Below, piece by piece: positions 48,621 to 58,963 of a stretch of DNA of 64,000 nt. The DNA lies in NCBI GenBank assembly GCA_910890315.1, contig CAJVGD010000011.1:806001-870000 (forward strand). The letters run 5' to 3'. The notes under the pieces were generated by a model. The model saw only the letters and a list, made by a program, of their open reading frames with translations, was not told the origin of the DNA and did no database searches. The DNA is from Serendipita indica DSM 11827. Lineage: Eukaryota; Basidiomycota; Agaricomycetes; Sebacinales; Serendipitaceae. Positions within the stretch are counted from its first letter, which is position 1. Each line of letters starts with the position of its first letter. The translations under genes and the position numbers were made by a program.

Positions 48621-50510
48621 TTACTTCTCCGTGACCTTTGAGACCTCCCAAAGGTAAGTCCCAAGAAGCTTTGTACCCTTGATATAGTTGCTCCTGTCCA
48701 ATTTTTCATTAGTCGAGTGCGCACCATCGTCTCCTCTACCCATCGGCAAGAGGAGCACATTGACCCCCAAGGCTTCTGCAAACGTCAACGTGACAGGGAT
48801 GCTGCCGCCCTCTCTCGTCAAATCTGGTTTACGACCATAAACCGTCTCGGTCGCTTTTGCGGCCGCGACATAATTCCAATGATTAGGGTCGGCAACCCAC
48901 GGCTTGCCACCATGTAGCGACTCGACTTCGAGTTTGTTCTTGCTATTGAGCTGGTTGAAGATGCTCTTGATATACTCTGTGACGAGCCTGTCGACATCTA
49001 CGGGCAACATGTCTGGCACGAGACGGATACTGAATTTGCCCGCTACTCGAGCTGGGATAACCGTCTTGGCACCCGCCGCGTAAAATGCACCCTCGATTCC
49101 GTGCAGCGAGAGGGAGGGGTAGCGCATGCGGTTCATCAAGACTTCGGAGATGGAGCTTGACACTGCGATTTCAGCACCGGCAGAGGAGTGCACGTCGTCG
49201 ATCGAGTAGTCGAGAGACTCGTAGCGCTTTCTAAAGAGAATGAGATTCAATGGGAATATTGTCAAGACGACTAACCTCTCCTCCTCAGTCAAGGGGGCGA
49301 CCAGCTCGTTGATTCCGGGGACGAGAATGTCGCCTTGCGGAGTAACAAGTTTGCTCATAATGTGTATGAGATCCGTCATGGGCTAATTGGTCCTAAGATA
49401 AGTTGAGAACGATAGGAGAATATATACCTCGTGCACCATTCTGCCGAACACACCAGAATGAAGATCCTTGGCTGGACCAGAGACATTGATTTTGTAGTAG
49501 CATATGCCACGCTGAATTGATTCAGATTTCGCCCAAGGTGGCACGCAGTACTCGGCTCACCAAACCGTAGGTCAGGCATGGGGTTCTCGTATTGAGCCAG
49601 TAATTATCGGACTGTAGAGAGTCAGATCTGAGTGGCTGACACGACCCCACGTACGATGCACACGCAGTCGACGCCGTCAAAGAATTTTCCGGGCCCAACT
49701 TCCGAGTTGATCAAGTCGTCGAGACCTTCTGAGCCACTCTCCTCCATCCCTATCAGTTATCTCAGTATCCTCGTAGAGGAGATTGACTCGACTGTGAAAC
49801 TTGCCTTCGAGACAGAACTTGAGATTGACCGGAAGCTCTATTCCTTGTTTGACATGTGCTTCGAGAACATTAATCCATCCCAAAAGTGGGCCTTTGTCGT
49901 CGCTAGATCCGCGTCCAATCAGTCTTCCTGTTTTCTCGTCGACCTTCAAGACAAAAGGGTCGGTGTCCCATCCATCTGAGAGGAGTGCCTGTGGTTTGTC
50001 GATCAGTTTGGAATGTGAGCTCGGCTAGCCGGAGCCAACGTCAGCCCATATGGCGAGTGGCCACGGCTGACGGAGCACATTGCGGGCGATCTGGGTATCA
50101 AGTAACTACGAGGAAAGACATACGGGTTGAACATCGTAGTGAGCATATAGCCCAACCGTCTTCTTGCTCTTATCGTTTCCGATTTCGCCCAGAATGGCAG
50201 GTGGGAGGTCAATCTCCTGACCATCTAGCACTTGCTTCCCAAGGGGGACGAGTTTAACTTTGACGCCGAGAGCCTCGAGCTCTGATTTGAGGAAATCGGC
50301 CATCTCAAAGACGTGTTTGCGGTAGGAAGCATCACCAGATACGCTAGAGGAGAATGATCAGTTCACTTTGAATACCAAAGTCACAAAGAGATGGAATTGT
50401 GGCCGAGAACTGATGGCGTACCTTGGAATAGCGACTGCTTTCGCGAGTCTGTCGATGAACTTATCTGCATTCTTGTCGATATACTCTGTAAACTGAGCTG
50501 GTGCTGCCAT
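48621..50510 (-). CDS. DUG1: Cys-Gly metallodipeptidase Dug1 (M20 / CNDP family)
   Basis: Starts at the ATG at 50510 ([20 protein letters not shown]). M20 zinc-peptidase blocks are [11 protein letters not shown] with the metal-binding His and Asp, [39 protein letters not shown] with the catalytic Glu pair, [57 protein letters not shown] and [20 protein letters not shown]. The cytosolic homodimer cleaves Cys-Gly from glutathione turnover and other dipeptides. One intron (49750-49804) has a GC donor in the classic gcaagt context and an AG acceptor. The other introns are GT-AG. The gene appears intact. Confidence 0.93.
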
Positions 50511-50936
50511 TTTGTTCTTGTTTATGTCGTTGTTGGACTCCAAGTTGGGCGGCTCTCTCTGAGTGACGCTGCCGACCAAGCGGAACGGTAAATTGGCTAC
50601 AGCCAGAAACTGAAATCCTCTCCTTCTTCTGATGAATGTTTAAAGTTCTTAAACTCTTTACGATCTGTTGTGTGTTTTGTTTAACAGGTGTCTTGGAAGT
50701 GACCACAACACTCATTTTACCTGTTCAGTCGTCGATTATGGAATCATAGTCGGCACTTTTGACCTTGTTCAGGGCCCTCTTGACCAGCCAGACTCTTGGA
50801 GCCGTCCTCGTCGCCGGTCTTCACGGCGACTGCGGATATAGAACAAGCGCTTGTCTGGGAATATATATCCACACTCACTCTAGACTCCGTACAAGGTTCT
50901 GCAGGTCTACTTTTCACAACTCCGAGGACAATAAGC

Positions 50937-52804
50937 ATGTCCAGCTTGACCATCATTCCCCCTCAGACAAATCTCACCTCTTCGACGGTGCACATTGTAT
51001 TTGTACACGGATTTAGAGGAGATCACACTACATTCCAAGCCTTCCCCTCGGACTTGCACCACCATCTCCTGCCGGACATTCCAAACTTGCAGACATGGGT
51101 CTATCCAACTTACAAGTCGGCCAAGCCGCTTGCTTTTGCTACGAAGAGTTTCCTAACATGGTCAGTCACCTAATCTGTGGTTTCTCTTGGCATGATCTAT
51201 GGACTGATTCGACTGCGTGCTGCGGGACAGGTTAAGCTCAATTCCGGACGGACATGTTATTCTGGCTGGTCATTCTATGGGGGGACTCCTCGTAGCCGAA
51301 GCAGCCGTCGACCCACACCCAGTGACCCGTCGCATCATCGGTGTCCTCGCCTTTGACACTCCCTACCTTGGCATGCATCCACATGTCGTGGTCAGTGGAA
51401 TTGCTTCTTTATTCGCAAAGAAGAACGGAGAGAAGAACCCTGGACCACCTCAAACGCTCGTAGCGGGATTGCCTACCGAAAAGGAGGTCAACGACCGCGA
51501 GCATGTCAATTTTGTCCCGAGCATCGATGCATATCCTACAAGCGGTGCGCTTTTGCAACAAGTCTCGTGTGAGATTAATCTAAACGCATATAGGAACGAC
51601 GACACCTCTTCGTAGTCCTATCTCCAATACGGCGAGCTTTCACCCATCTGGGCCTCGACCTCACTCGCCGCGACCAAACAGCCCACCTAGCGCTCTCAGC
51701 GTACCGAATAGTAGCACCTCGATCACCACGTCGCTTTTCAACAGTACCATGTCCTTCCTCCAGAAGCACGCCGATGAAAGCTTTGCTCGCTTCCTCAATA
51801 AACACTCGGATGCGCCCATATCTGCCATGACGCGCTGGGTGATTGAGTATTTCGAATTTGGGTTCGCCATGTTCGATTACCCTGGACTGCTCGACCGATA
51901 CAAACGACTCGAGCAATGGGATGGCGATTGGGTCAACTTTTGGACGGTAACGGGTGGAGAAAAGAGCATAGATAGTGACGATGAAGAACCTTCAGGTGAT
52001 GGGGAGCATGACTGGGAAAGGCCACCTACACCCAAGAAGATTGCCAGAACGAGAAAGGTGGTAATGCCGTCCGTCGTCTACGAGAACGAGTTTGAGAGAG
52101 CGATGAAGAAGGCGCGAGATGCAGAAGCAAAGAGGAAAGAGGCGGACGAAGCCAAGGCACGGGAACGAGAGGCAAAGGAGAGGATTAGGCAGGCCAAGGA
52201 AGACGAGAAGCAGCGAAGGAAGGAAGAGGAGAGGCAAGAAAAGGAACGCAAAAAAGCGATGGAAAAGCAAGAAAAGGAGCGTAAGGCCCTGGAGAATACC
52301 AACCAGAAATCCGCGAAACTCAGGAAACCCAAACCGAAGAGCACGTCTGATGAAGACGATGAGCATTCGCTTCGAGAGCCACCTCGAATCTCCATCGATG
52401 CAGCAGAGGACTTCAAAGTCGAACCTTCAACTGAAGGAGTCAAGAGCACCGAAAACCTGGACCCTCGAGCGTCGCGACCACCGTCCCCCACCCCGTCTGA
52501 CAGATCCGAAAAAGCCTCTATATCACTTTCCCGACCAACATCTCCTGTACCGTCATCACGTGCGTTCTCTGCGAGCTCTTGTCCATCTCGACCACCGTCC
52601 CCAGACAAGGACGCGGCGTACCATTTCATCACTCTCCCAGGAAAGGTACACTCAAATTGTAAGAACCGGTGGCTTCGTGTGCGTATAAATGGCGTTCAAG
52701 ACGAGGTCGCTGCACACACAGGTCTGTTCATTCGCAGCCAGAACCTCGACTATGATGCGTTCGTCGTTCGAGTGGGTAACGTTGTGAAAGGTTGGGTGTT
52801 ATAA
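50937..52804 (+). CDS. Lipase-like alpha/beta hydrolase with coiled-coil and disordered region
   Basis: Three exons (50937-51160, 51231-51544, 51594-52804) encode 582 residues. The N-terminal alpha/beta hydrolase, of DUF676/PGAP1-like lipase type, has VHIVFVHGFRGDHTTFQ, the nucleophile elbow VILAGHSMGGLLVAEA and a possible acid segment VLAFDTPYLGMHPHVVV. A central Lys/Glu/Arg-rich stretch (about 52085-52300) should form a long charged helix or coiled coil. It is followed by Ser/Pro-rich sequence and an ordered C-terminus (KNRWLRVRINGVQDEVAAHT). The 49-nt intron at 51545-51593 removes an apparent stop. Fungal proteins of this layout are thought to be serine esterases acting on lipids. The next gene starts only 49 bases after the stop. 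Confidence 0.8.
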
Positions 52805-52853
52805 GTCCGTCGCGCATGATATAGGTGGAAATAGACTTTTGAACCTCACTCTG

Positions 52854-53788
52854 ATGGCTGAGACATCGGCATCTGGTGCTGCTGGTCCATCCAATGCCGA
52901 AGACTCGATTTTAAAGCCTGTACAAGTGCTGTATTGTGAAGGTCGGCAACACGATGACCTTCTCGCGTCGGCGTTCTGACAGATTCTGTGGCATCGAACA
53001 AATTGGCGGCGACAACCGTGTATTATGCGGTAAATTTGGGTGTTTGGGGTATAGTATGCACATTTCCGCCAGAGTATTGCGAATTTGGTTCGCATATCAC
53101 TAAGTGCAAAGCGTGGTTGGCGGAAGAGCATCCTGATCTCTATGAAAAGTATTACAGCGAAGGTAAATTATCCCATCATTCATCAAAACTTGTCATTTAC
53201 ATGCAAACCTGCGTCATGCCACCACCATCGACACCACAGATGCGTTGTCTAAGAAGGCTGGCGCGCTCTCATTGGAAGCGCAATCGAAACTAGAGGAGGA
53301 TACAGCGAAGAAGGAGAGAAAGGCAGAAGCCAAAGCAGACGCAGAGGCCAAGAAAAAGATGGCGAGCAGGGTGACTATAAAGCGCATCGAACGGAATAAG
53401 AAGAAGTACGTGACGACTGTCCACGGGCTCGAAGCATTTGGTGAGTTCATGTACACTAGATGTCGGCATTCTAGGTCGGCCACCCTGGGTTGATTTCGAC
53501 CGTGGGGCAAAGACCTAGTCTCGGCGATTAAGATGGAAAATTGACCGTTGTGGTCTAGGCATCGATCTCAAGAAAGCTGCTAAACAACTCGCGGCAAAGT
53601 TTGCGACCGGTGCATCTGTATCAAAGAACGCGCAGGGTCTGGACGAGATTGTCGTACAAGGCGACGTCACGGATGATATTGTAGAGCTACTCGAAGGAAA
53701 TGTCGGTGTCCTCAAAGGAGTCCCACCGGACAATGTGGTTTGTGTCGAGGATAAGAAGAAGAAAGGCGGAACAAGTGCTGATCAGTAG
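52854..53788 (+). CDS. TMA22: Density-regulated protein homologue DENR / Tma22
   Basis: Four exons (52854-52941, 53055-53162, 53240-53440, 53559-53788) encode 208 residues. The N-terminal cysteine motif is VLYCEVCTFPPEYCEFGSH, and the charged linker includes LSLEAQSKLEEDTAKKERKA. The C-terminal SUI1/eIF1-like domain has SRVTIKRIERNKKKYVTTVH, GIDLKKAAKQLAAKFATGAS, DEIVVQGDVTDDIVELLE and VLKGVPPDNVV. With MCT-1/Tma20 it acts on 40S subunits in ribosome recycling and re-initiation. The first intron (113 nt) is about twice the local norm. The start lies 49 bases after the upstream gene. Confidence 0.93.
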
Positions 53789-54157
53789 GATATTGATACG
53801 TGTTCTATATACCAATTGAAATCAATATTCTCCCAGAATGTCAAACTTCTGATATTTAGTATTTCATTTGACCCCCTCCTACCTGCGCGTCTGCTCGCTC
53901 AACGAGTCACCATTACAAGTGCATCCAGCTATCTCAGGAGAAATCCAATGTGGTAACAGAGGTCATTCAACACCAATTTCAGGTCCCGAAACTTGAAGGT
54001 CCGTCCGTCTTCTCGATAAGTGAATCCACCAAGTATGAATAATGTTGAAAAGAAGAGTCCCTGTAATTCCTGAGTTTTCTGGTTATCGTATTCGCGCTTG
54101 AGCACAGCAGAGGCACGGAGCGAAAGTTGCCACAACGAAGTGTTCCTGACCACCGCC
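53789..54157. other. Intergenic region
   Basis: 369 bases after DENR/Tma22. I see no gene, RNA or clear promoter element. Confidence 0.3.
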
Positions 54158-54917
54158 ATGCACCCAGTTCAAGCGTTCTGTGCATATTTCACCTTTGTCC
54201 CCACTGGTGAACAAAGTATGTCACGTCACTTGGAGTGGCTACTCTTCAGGGAAGTGGGTACTGGCCTATCGAATGCCGGCAACTCGAAGGAGCTTGTGCA
54301 AGTCTTGCTTGATGCAGTCGATGGTGAGCCTCTTGGCTTCGTTATGATAACCTCTACATTCTTAGCTCTCTAAAGAAGGAATCTCTCGAAAAACAAATCA
54401 CAGTCAACAATTGCTCTCAATTCAGCCTTCTCTTGAGAGATACTCGATGTGCGTTGCGCCCCATGTACGATTGCTTCAAGATACTCGCGCGCGCATTGAC
54501 CAGGAACCGGAAATCAGCGCCATCTTGCACCCGAGAGGCAGCCAATATAGCGTTCTGCAGGCGGGCACCAAGAATTCTCGCCTAGCTGCTCGCCCCAAGG
54601 AGGACTTGGGACCCGTCGTTAATTGGCGAGAGGACAGAATTATGCATGTCAAGGCCCAGCCACATGACGCTCGTTGTATGCGCAGGCTGGAGGGGCATTT
54701 AGAGGATGCAAGGTACTTTCTCGAGGGTGTTCAGTTCTTGGATCACGGGTTCTTTCGGACGCATCTCACCTCGGCCCTCAACGCGAGAGAAATGGCTGGA
54801 TGGATTGGTGCCAATTCAGCGCCAGAACTTGATTCTGTGGATGATACCTCTCTGTCTCTTCAATTTACCCACAACGAGGGAAAGGCGACGCGAAATAGTT
54901 CAGCCCGACCGAGTTGA
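54158..54917 (+). CDS. Hypothetical protein
   Basis: Two exons are proposed, joined by an intron of about 48 nt with a gtgagc donor near 54322 and ending in an AG near 54372. The product starts MHPVQAFCAYFTFVPTGEQS and continues SKELVQVLLDAVDEGISRK, then APHVRLLQDTRARIDQEPEI. It is about 235 residues, mixed alpha/beta in appearance, without a recognised domain. The frame stays open across the join, which supports a real gene, but the start is uncertain and no homologue comes to mind. It might also be a decaying gene. Confidence 0.4.
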
Positions 54918-55216
54918 AAGAAAGAAGCAAGGTAGAGAGCTACAAATATAAGCCATTGCTTATACCGTGACAAGTCAGTTTGGGAAATGTAGATGAACCA
55001 GGTCGTTTGGTTGACGCTGAAGCAGTGCCGGGTGAGTGCATATAGTGAATCTTCGTTAGTTTCGGTATCTCGAAATTCAAAGGTGATTACCCTGTTCTTG
55101 CGATGAGTTGCACCGCTGCTGCAAATGTCGATGTTCCCAGAGACAGTTTCGTCGGCGCCAGGGGTCTTTCTATTATTGACTGAGTCTTGAATCTCGCCAC
55201 GACCGCCGTTGACCCG

Positions 55217-56142
55217 ATGAGTTTGCTCGCACAATCAAATGCTCAAAGAGCATATCGAATATTCAATCACGCCAAAGCGTCGTTTCAACTATCCACCGGC
55301 GTTACAAATTGGTCGAAAAGAGCTGCGTCTGCTCAAGCTCGCAGTCTATACGCGCCTGCAGTGTCAAATACTACGAATTCAACGACTAGGAGCTTGATAG
55401 GACGCCTAGAAAGGTCGTCTGATGGTCACTCCGCCGTATACATTGGTTCAACCGGTGCCAGTGCTCACTGGGATCAACGAAGGCAGATAAATTTCGATAT
55501 GTGCAGATCTAGAACCTCTTTCAACCAGAAAAAAGGGGTCTGTGTACGGCGAGGGCTGCATTCATCCTCTGGTGATTATTCCTCGTCATATACTGGGGGC
55601 GAATGCTAATTACTTTACTTGTATTTCCACGTCTTTAACATAGCACAACATCACGGAGGTATAAAACGACCTGAGCCTGGAACTGGGTGCGCTACTCTTA
55701 TTCCTTTCACATCCTTCGTCCTAATAACAGTGATAGGATCAAAGTCCACTTTCGAGATGCAAAAGGCAACTTATTGAAAACTGTCGAGGGAAACGAAGGC
55801 GACTCACTTCTTGACCTCGCGCAAGAGTACGATATCGACATGGAAGGCGCATGCGAAGGCAGCGTCGCATGCTCTACCTGCCATGTAATTCTCTCTCCAG
55901 AGCACTATGATCTGCTGGAAGAACCAGAGGATGATGAAAACGATATGCTTGACATGGCGTTTGGTCTGACTGATACGTGCGTATCGTTCTCTGCGGTGAT
56001 TGGGTGATAGTAATGTGGATTGTACAGATCACGACTCGGATGCCAAGTTTTACTCAAAAAGGAGCTGGACGGCATGACTGCAACGCTGCCTGCAGCGACA
56101 AGAAACTTCTTCGTGGATGGGGCAAAACCGACAAAACATTAG
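55217..56142 (+). CDS. Mitochondrial [2Fe-2S] ferredoxin, adrenodoxin/Yah1 type
   Basis: Four exons (55217-55571, 55644-55686, 55737-55976, 56028-56142) encode 250 residues. The ferredoxin domain starts near residue 132 (IKVHFRDAKGNLLKTVEG). The cluster ligands are three cysteines in EGACEGSVACSTCHVI and a fourth in SRLGCQVLL, spaced as in vertebrate-type ferredoxins. DENDMLDMAFGLTDTSRLGC is the acidic partner-binding region. It supplies electrons for Fe-S cluster assembly and heme A or ubiquinone synthesis in the matrix. The N-terminal extension is basic, Ser/Arg rich and about 130 residues long, much longer than the usual presequence. The three introns have consistent phases. Confidence 0.9.
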
Positions 56143-56294
56143 AGGAGACCCTTATTCTCTACACCTTGCAATCCTAATCACCTACTCATGTATTTCTAGT
56201 TGCATCAACCGTCCACTGCTCCTCCAAACCACCTTGCTTGTGAACCCAATTGATCAAAGACCGAACAGCGTAAGTACAAGAACATCCAGTCATG

Positions 56295-57405
56295 CTAATT
56301 ATGAGAGCCAGTCATCTTTAATGCATGCTCCCAAATTGCTTTCACGGTTTCTTCCGTCGCGTATCGATTATGTGCGACTTCTTCCCCTCGATGATTGATC
56401 TGGTGATCACCGGTTGTCCACGGAGTTTCCTTCGTCCACATCCTCCACCATAGAATCTGTCAAATAAATTAACAAGGAGCATAGTGAGCAGACGGATCGA
56501 CCTGCCTGAGAACACTCCTCCGCTGACATTAGCAAAGGTTTGGTCAGAAATTTGAGTACGGGATAAAGAAAATTGATGCTAGGAAACGATTTCATTATCG
56601 GCGTGTCGACTAGTCCGGGAAATGCGTGATAGAACCGAGTCTTGGGATGCGTCAAAGCGAGGTTCTATGACGAGATCAGACTCTCAGAAATGTGATCAAT
56701 ATCACGTACAATAATCATTGCGTCGTTGTACGTAGCGGCGTGCCCTGCTGCCTTTCCCAAGTTATACCGTTTCACGAGACCAAGGTCATCGAGTTCGACC
56801 TGTTGACCGGTCCCAGCAGCTAACACACTTATCACCCCAGTCTCCTCTCCATCGTTTGCCGCTTTGTCCACCAGTGGCATCAAGTCGTAGATGAACCGAA
56901 ACCGTGCGTAAAAGTGACACGCGAGCTTTTTGTCAATGCCTTCACTCGTCTCGTCGCGCCCTTTGAGCGTGACGAACCCTGCCGTGGCGACGATATAATT
57001 GACTTTCTCTAGCTCATTCAAGAGCTTGGCGGTCACTTCCCGCACTTGAGCCATGGACGTTGCGTCGACTTTGATAAACGAATACTTGGAAGAATCTTCT
57101 TCCGGCGTCGAAGAATCCGTTTTCGGAAAGCCGTCAATGATCGCCCTAGCAGCCTGCTCGTTTCGACCAAGGAGGACAATCTGAGCTCGTCCATTGGTTT
57201 GACGCGCAAATTGTTCGGCCTGTAGAAGCAAGTTCGGAGTGAATATATGTTCTCATAGAAGGGGAACGTCCAAGCTCACCATTGCTTGTCCAATTCCAGA
57301 CGTTCCACCAAAGAACAAGCCAACGGGTCGCTTTGCGGGCTTATAAAGCGTATTTGAAGCTGTAGCGGTGGCAATGTTTGCCTTGGAGGGCATCCAGTAG
57401 AACAT
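56295..57405 (-). CDS. Short-chain dehydrogenase/reductase, paralogue SDR-2
   Basis: Close paralogue of SDR-3. Start at the ATG at 57405 (MFYWMPSKANIATATASNTL); the first intron follows GIGQAM with a GT donor. Blocks are SGIGQAM, FARQTNGRAQIVLLGRNEQA, KGRDETSEGIDKKLACHFYA, GVISVLAAGTGQQVE, the YxxxK-type motif YNLGK and RFYHAFPGLVDTPIMKSF, ending LKMTGSHN. Upstream, an extension homologous to SDR-3 (MNSVPNSLKSLAAVVAV from 57505) is interrupted by one extra base and a stop, so this copy seems to have lost the N-terminal extension. The SDR fold implies NAD(P)-dependent redox chemistry. Confidence 0.82.
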
Positions 57406-57763
57406 GACTGCTGCTTTGTTCGAGTTGTGCAGGTAAATGATGCGGGCTGCGCTAGACAGCTACTACAGCGGCGAGACTCTTGAGCGAGTTTGGCACAGAG
57501 TTCATCTATCTTGCAGAATTGGTGTCAAATATGCGCGGGTGCTCGACGGTGCCGATGGTTAACGCGTCGCCACTTGAGACCCGGCATGAAAACTTGCTCA
57601 TACATCTTTCTTCAACAAACTGACTTAGGCACTCTGTATAATGTAAGACATGAGATTGGTCGGTCTACATATGAGATCACACAATTGAGTCAAATTATGT
57701 CGCAAATGAGATAACTTGTGCTTCGACCAGCCCGGCGCTCAGAGGGCTCTATCCAGACGCAAA
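57406..57763. other. Intergenic region between SDR-2 and SDR-3
   Basis: 358 bases. The left 100 bases hold the disrupted N-terminal extension of SDR-2. The rest would be the SDR-2 promoter and SDR-3 3' region. No other gene is seen. Confidence 0.4.
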
Positions 57764-58963
57764 TTACTGACGAGGCCCAGTCATCTTCAATGCATGCTCC
57801 CAAATTGCTTTCGTGGTTTCTTCGGTCACATGTCGATTATGCGGAATTTCCTCTCCTCGATGATTGATTTGGTGGTCACCCGTAGTCCATGGAGATTCTT
57901 TCGTCCATAGTCTCCACCACATAACCTATTAAACAAATCAGCAGGGAGAGGAGTTGGCAGATGGGTCGGCTTGCCTGAGCGCATTCCTCTGGTGACATGA
58001 GCAAAGGTTTGGCAAGGACTTTGAGTGTGGGATAAAAAATGGAAGCACCAGGGAACGCTTTGAGTATGGGTGTATCGACTGCCCCAGGAAATGAGTGATA
58101 GAATCGACTTTTAGGGTACTTTGAGGCGAGGTTCTGAGGCAAAGTCAGATCATCAACGAGGGTCAAGAGAAGCGCTTACGTTCATCACTGCGTCGTTGTA
58201 TGTGATTGCATGTCCCTCTGCCTTGCTCAAGCTGTATCGCTTCACGAGACCGAGGTCATCGAGTTCGACGTGTTGACCACGTCCAGCAGACAGTACGCTC
58301 AATACACCCGTCTCTTCTCCATCATTTGCAGCCTTTTCGATGAGCGGCATCAAGTCGTAAATGAAACGAAACCGGGCATAAAAGTTGCACGCCAGCTTTT
58401 TATCGATACCTTCGCTTGTTTCATCACGACCTTTGAGTGTCAGGAATCCTGTCGTGGCGACGATATAGTTGACTTTGTCCAGTTCACTGGAGAGTTTGGC
58501 AGTCACCTCGCGAACTTGGGCCATGGACGTTGCGTCGACTTTGATAAACGAATACTTGGAAGATTCTTCTTCCGGAGTCGAAGAATCCGTTCTCGGAAAC
58601 CCTTCAATGATCGCTCGAGCGGCCTGCTCGTTTCGACCAAGGATGACAATCTGGGCTCGTCCGTTGGTTTGGCGCGCAAATTGTTCGGCCTTCGAGATAA
58701 AAATGAGTGGAACTATTTGTTCAAGGAGAGCAACACACCATAGCTTGTCCAATGCCGGATGTACCGCCGAAAAATAAACCGACGGGTCGCTTTGCAGGTT
58801 TATAAAGCGCATTCGACGCCGTTGCGGCGGCAATGTTTGTCTTGGAGGGCATCCAGTAAAACATGGCTGCTTCTGGGTTCGTGTTGTACAAGTAGGTGAT
58901 GCTAGCTGCGCTGACGGCTGCGACGGCGGTGAGACCCTTGAACAAATTGGGAACAGAGTTCAT
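57764..58963 (-). CDS. Short-chain dehydrogenase/reductase, paralogue SDR-3 (with membrane-like N-terminus)
   Basis: The most complete SDR of the array. The start at 58963 gives an extra N-terminal segment MNSVPNLFKGLTAVAAVSAA then SITYLYNTNPEAA, which looks like a membrane or organelle-targeting helix, before MFYWMPSKTNIAAATASNAL. Then come GLFFGGTSGIGQAM (cofactor), FARQTNGRAQIVILGRNEQA, KGRDETSEGIDKKLACNFYA, SVLSAGRGQHVELDDLGLVK, YSLSK at the YxxxK site, RFYHSFPGAVDTPILKAF and VMWWRLWTKESPWTTGDHQI. Introns are GT-AG. It is probably a NAD(P)-dependent oxidoreductase of unknown substrate, perhaps membrane associated. Confidence 0.87.

Noticed and set aside
51545-51615. Premature stop in the lipase-like gene
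   Set aside because: A 49-nt GT-AG intron at 51545-51593 removes it and keeps the frame.
52078-52632. 184-codon minus-strand frame rich in Ser and Phe
   Set aside because: It is the antisense shadow of the Lys/Glu-rich coiled-coil coding region.
18701-58963. Secondary-metabolite biosynthetic cluster
   Set aside because: No backbone enzyme and no pathway regulator were seen, and housekeeping genes interrupt the set.
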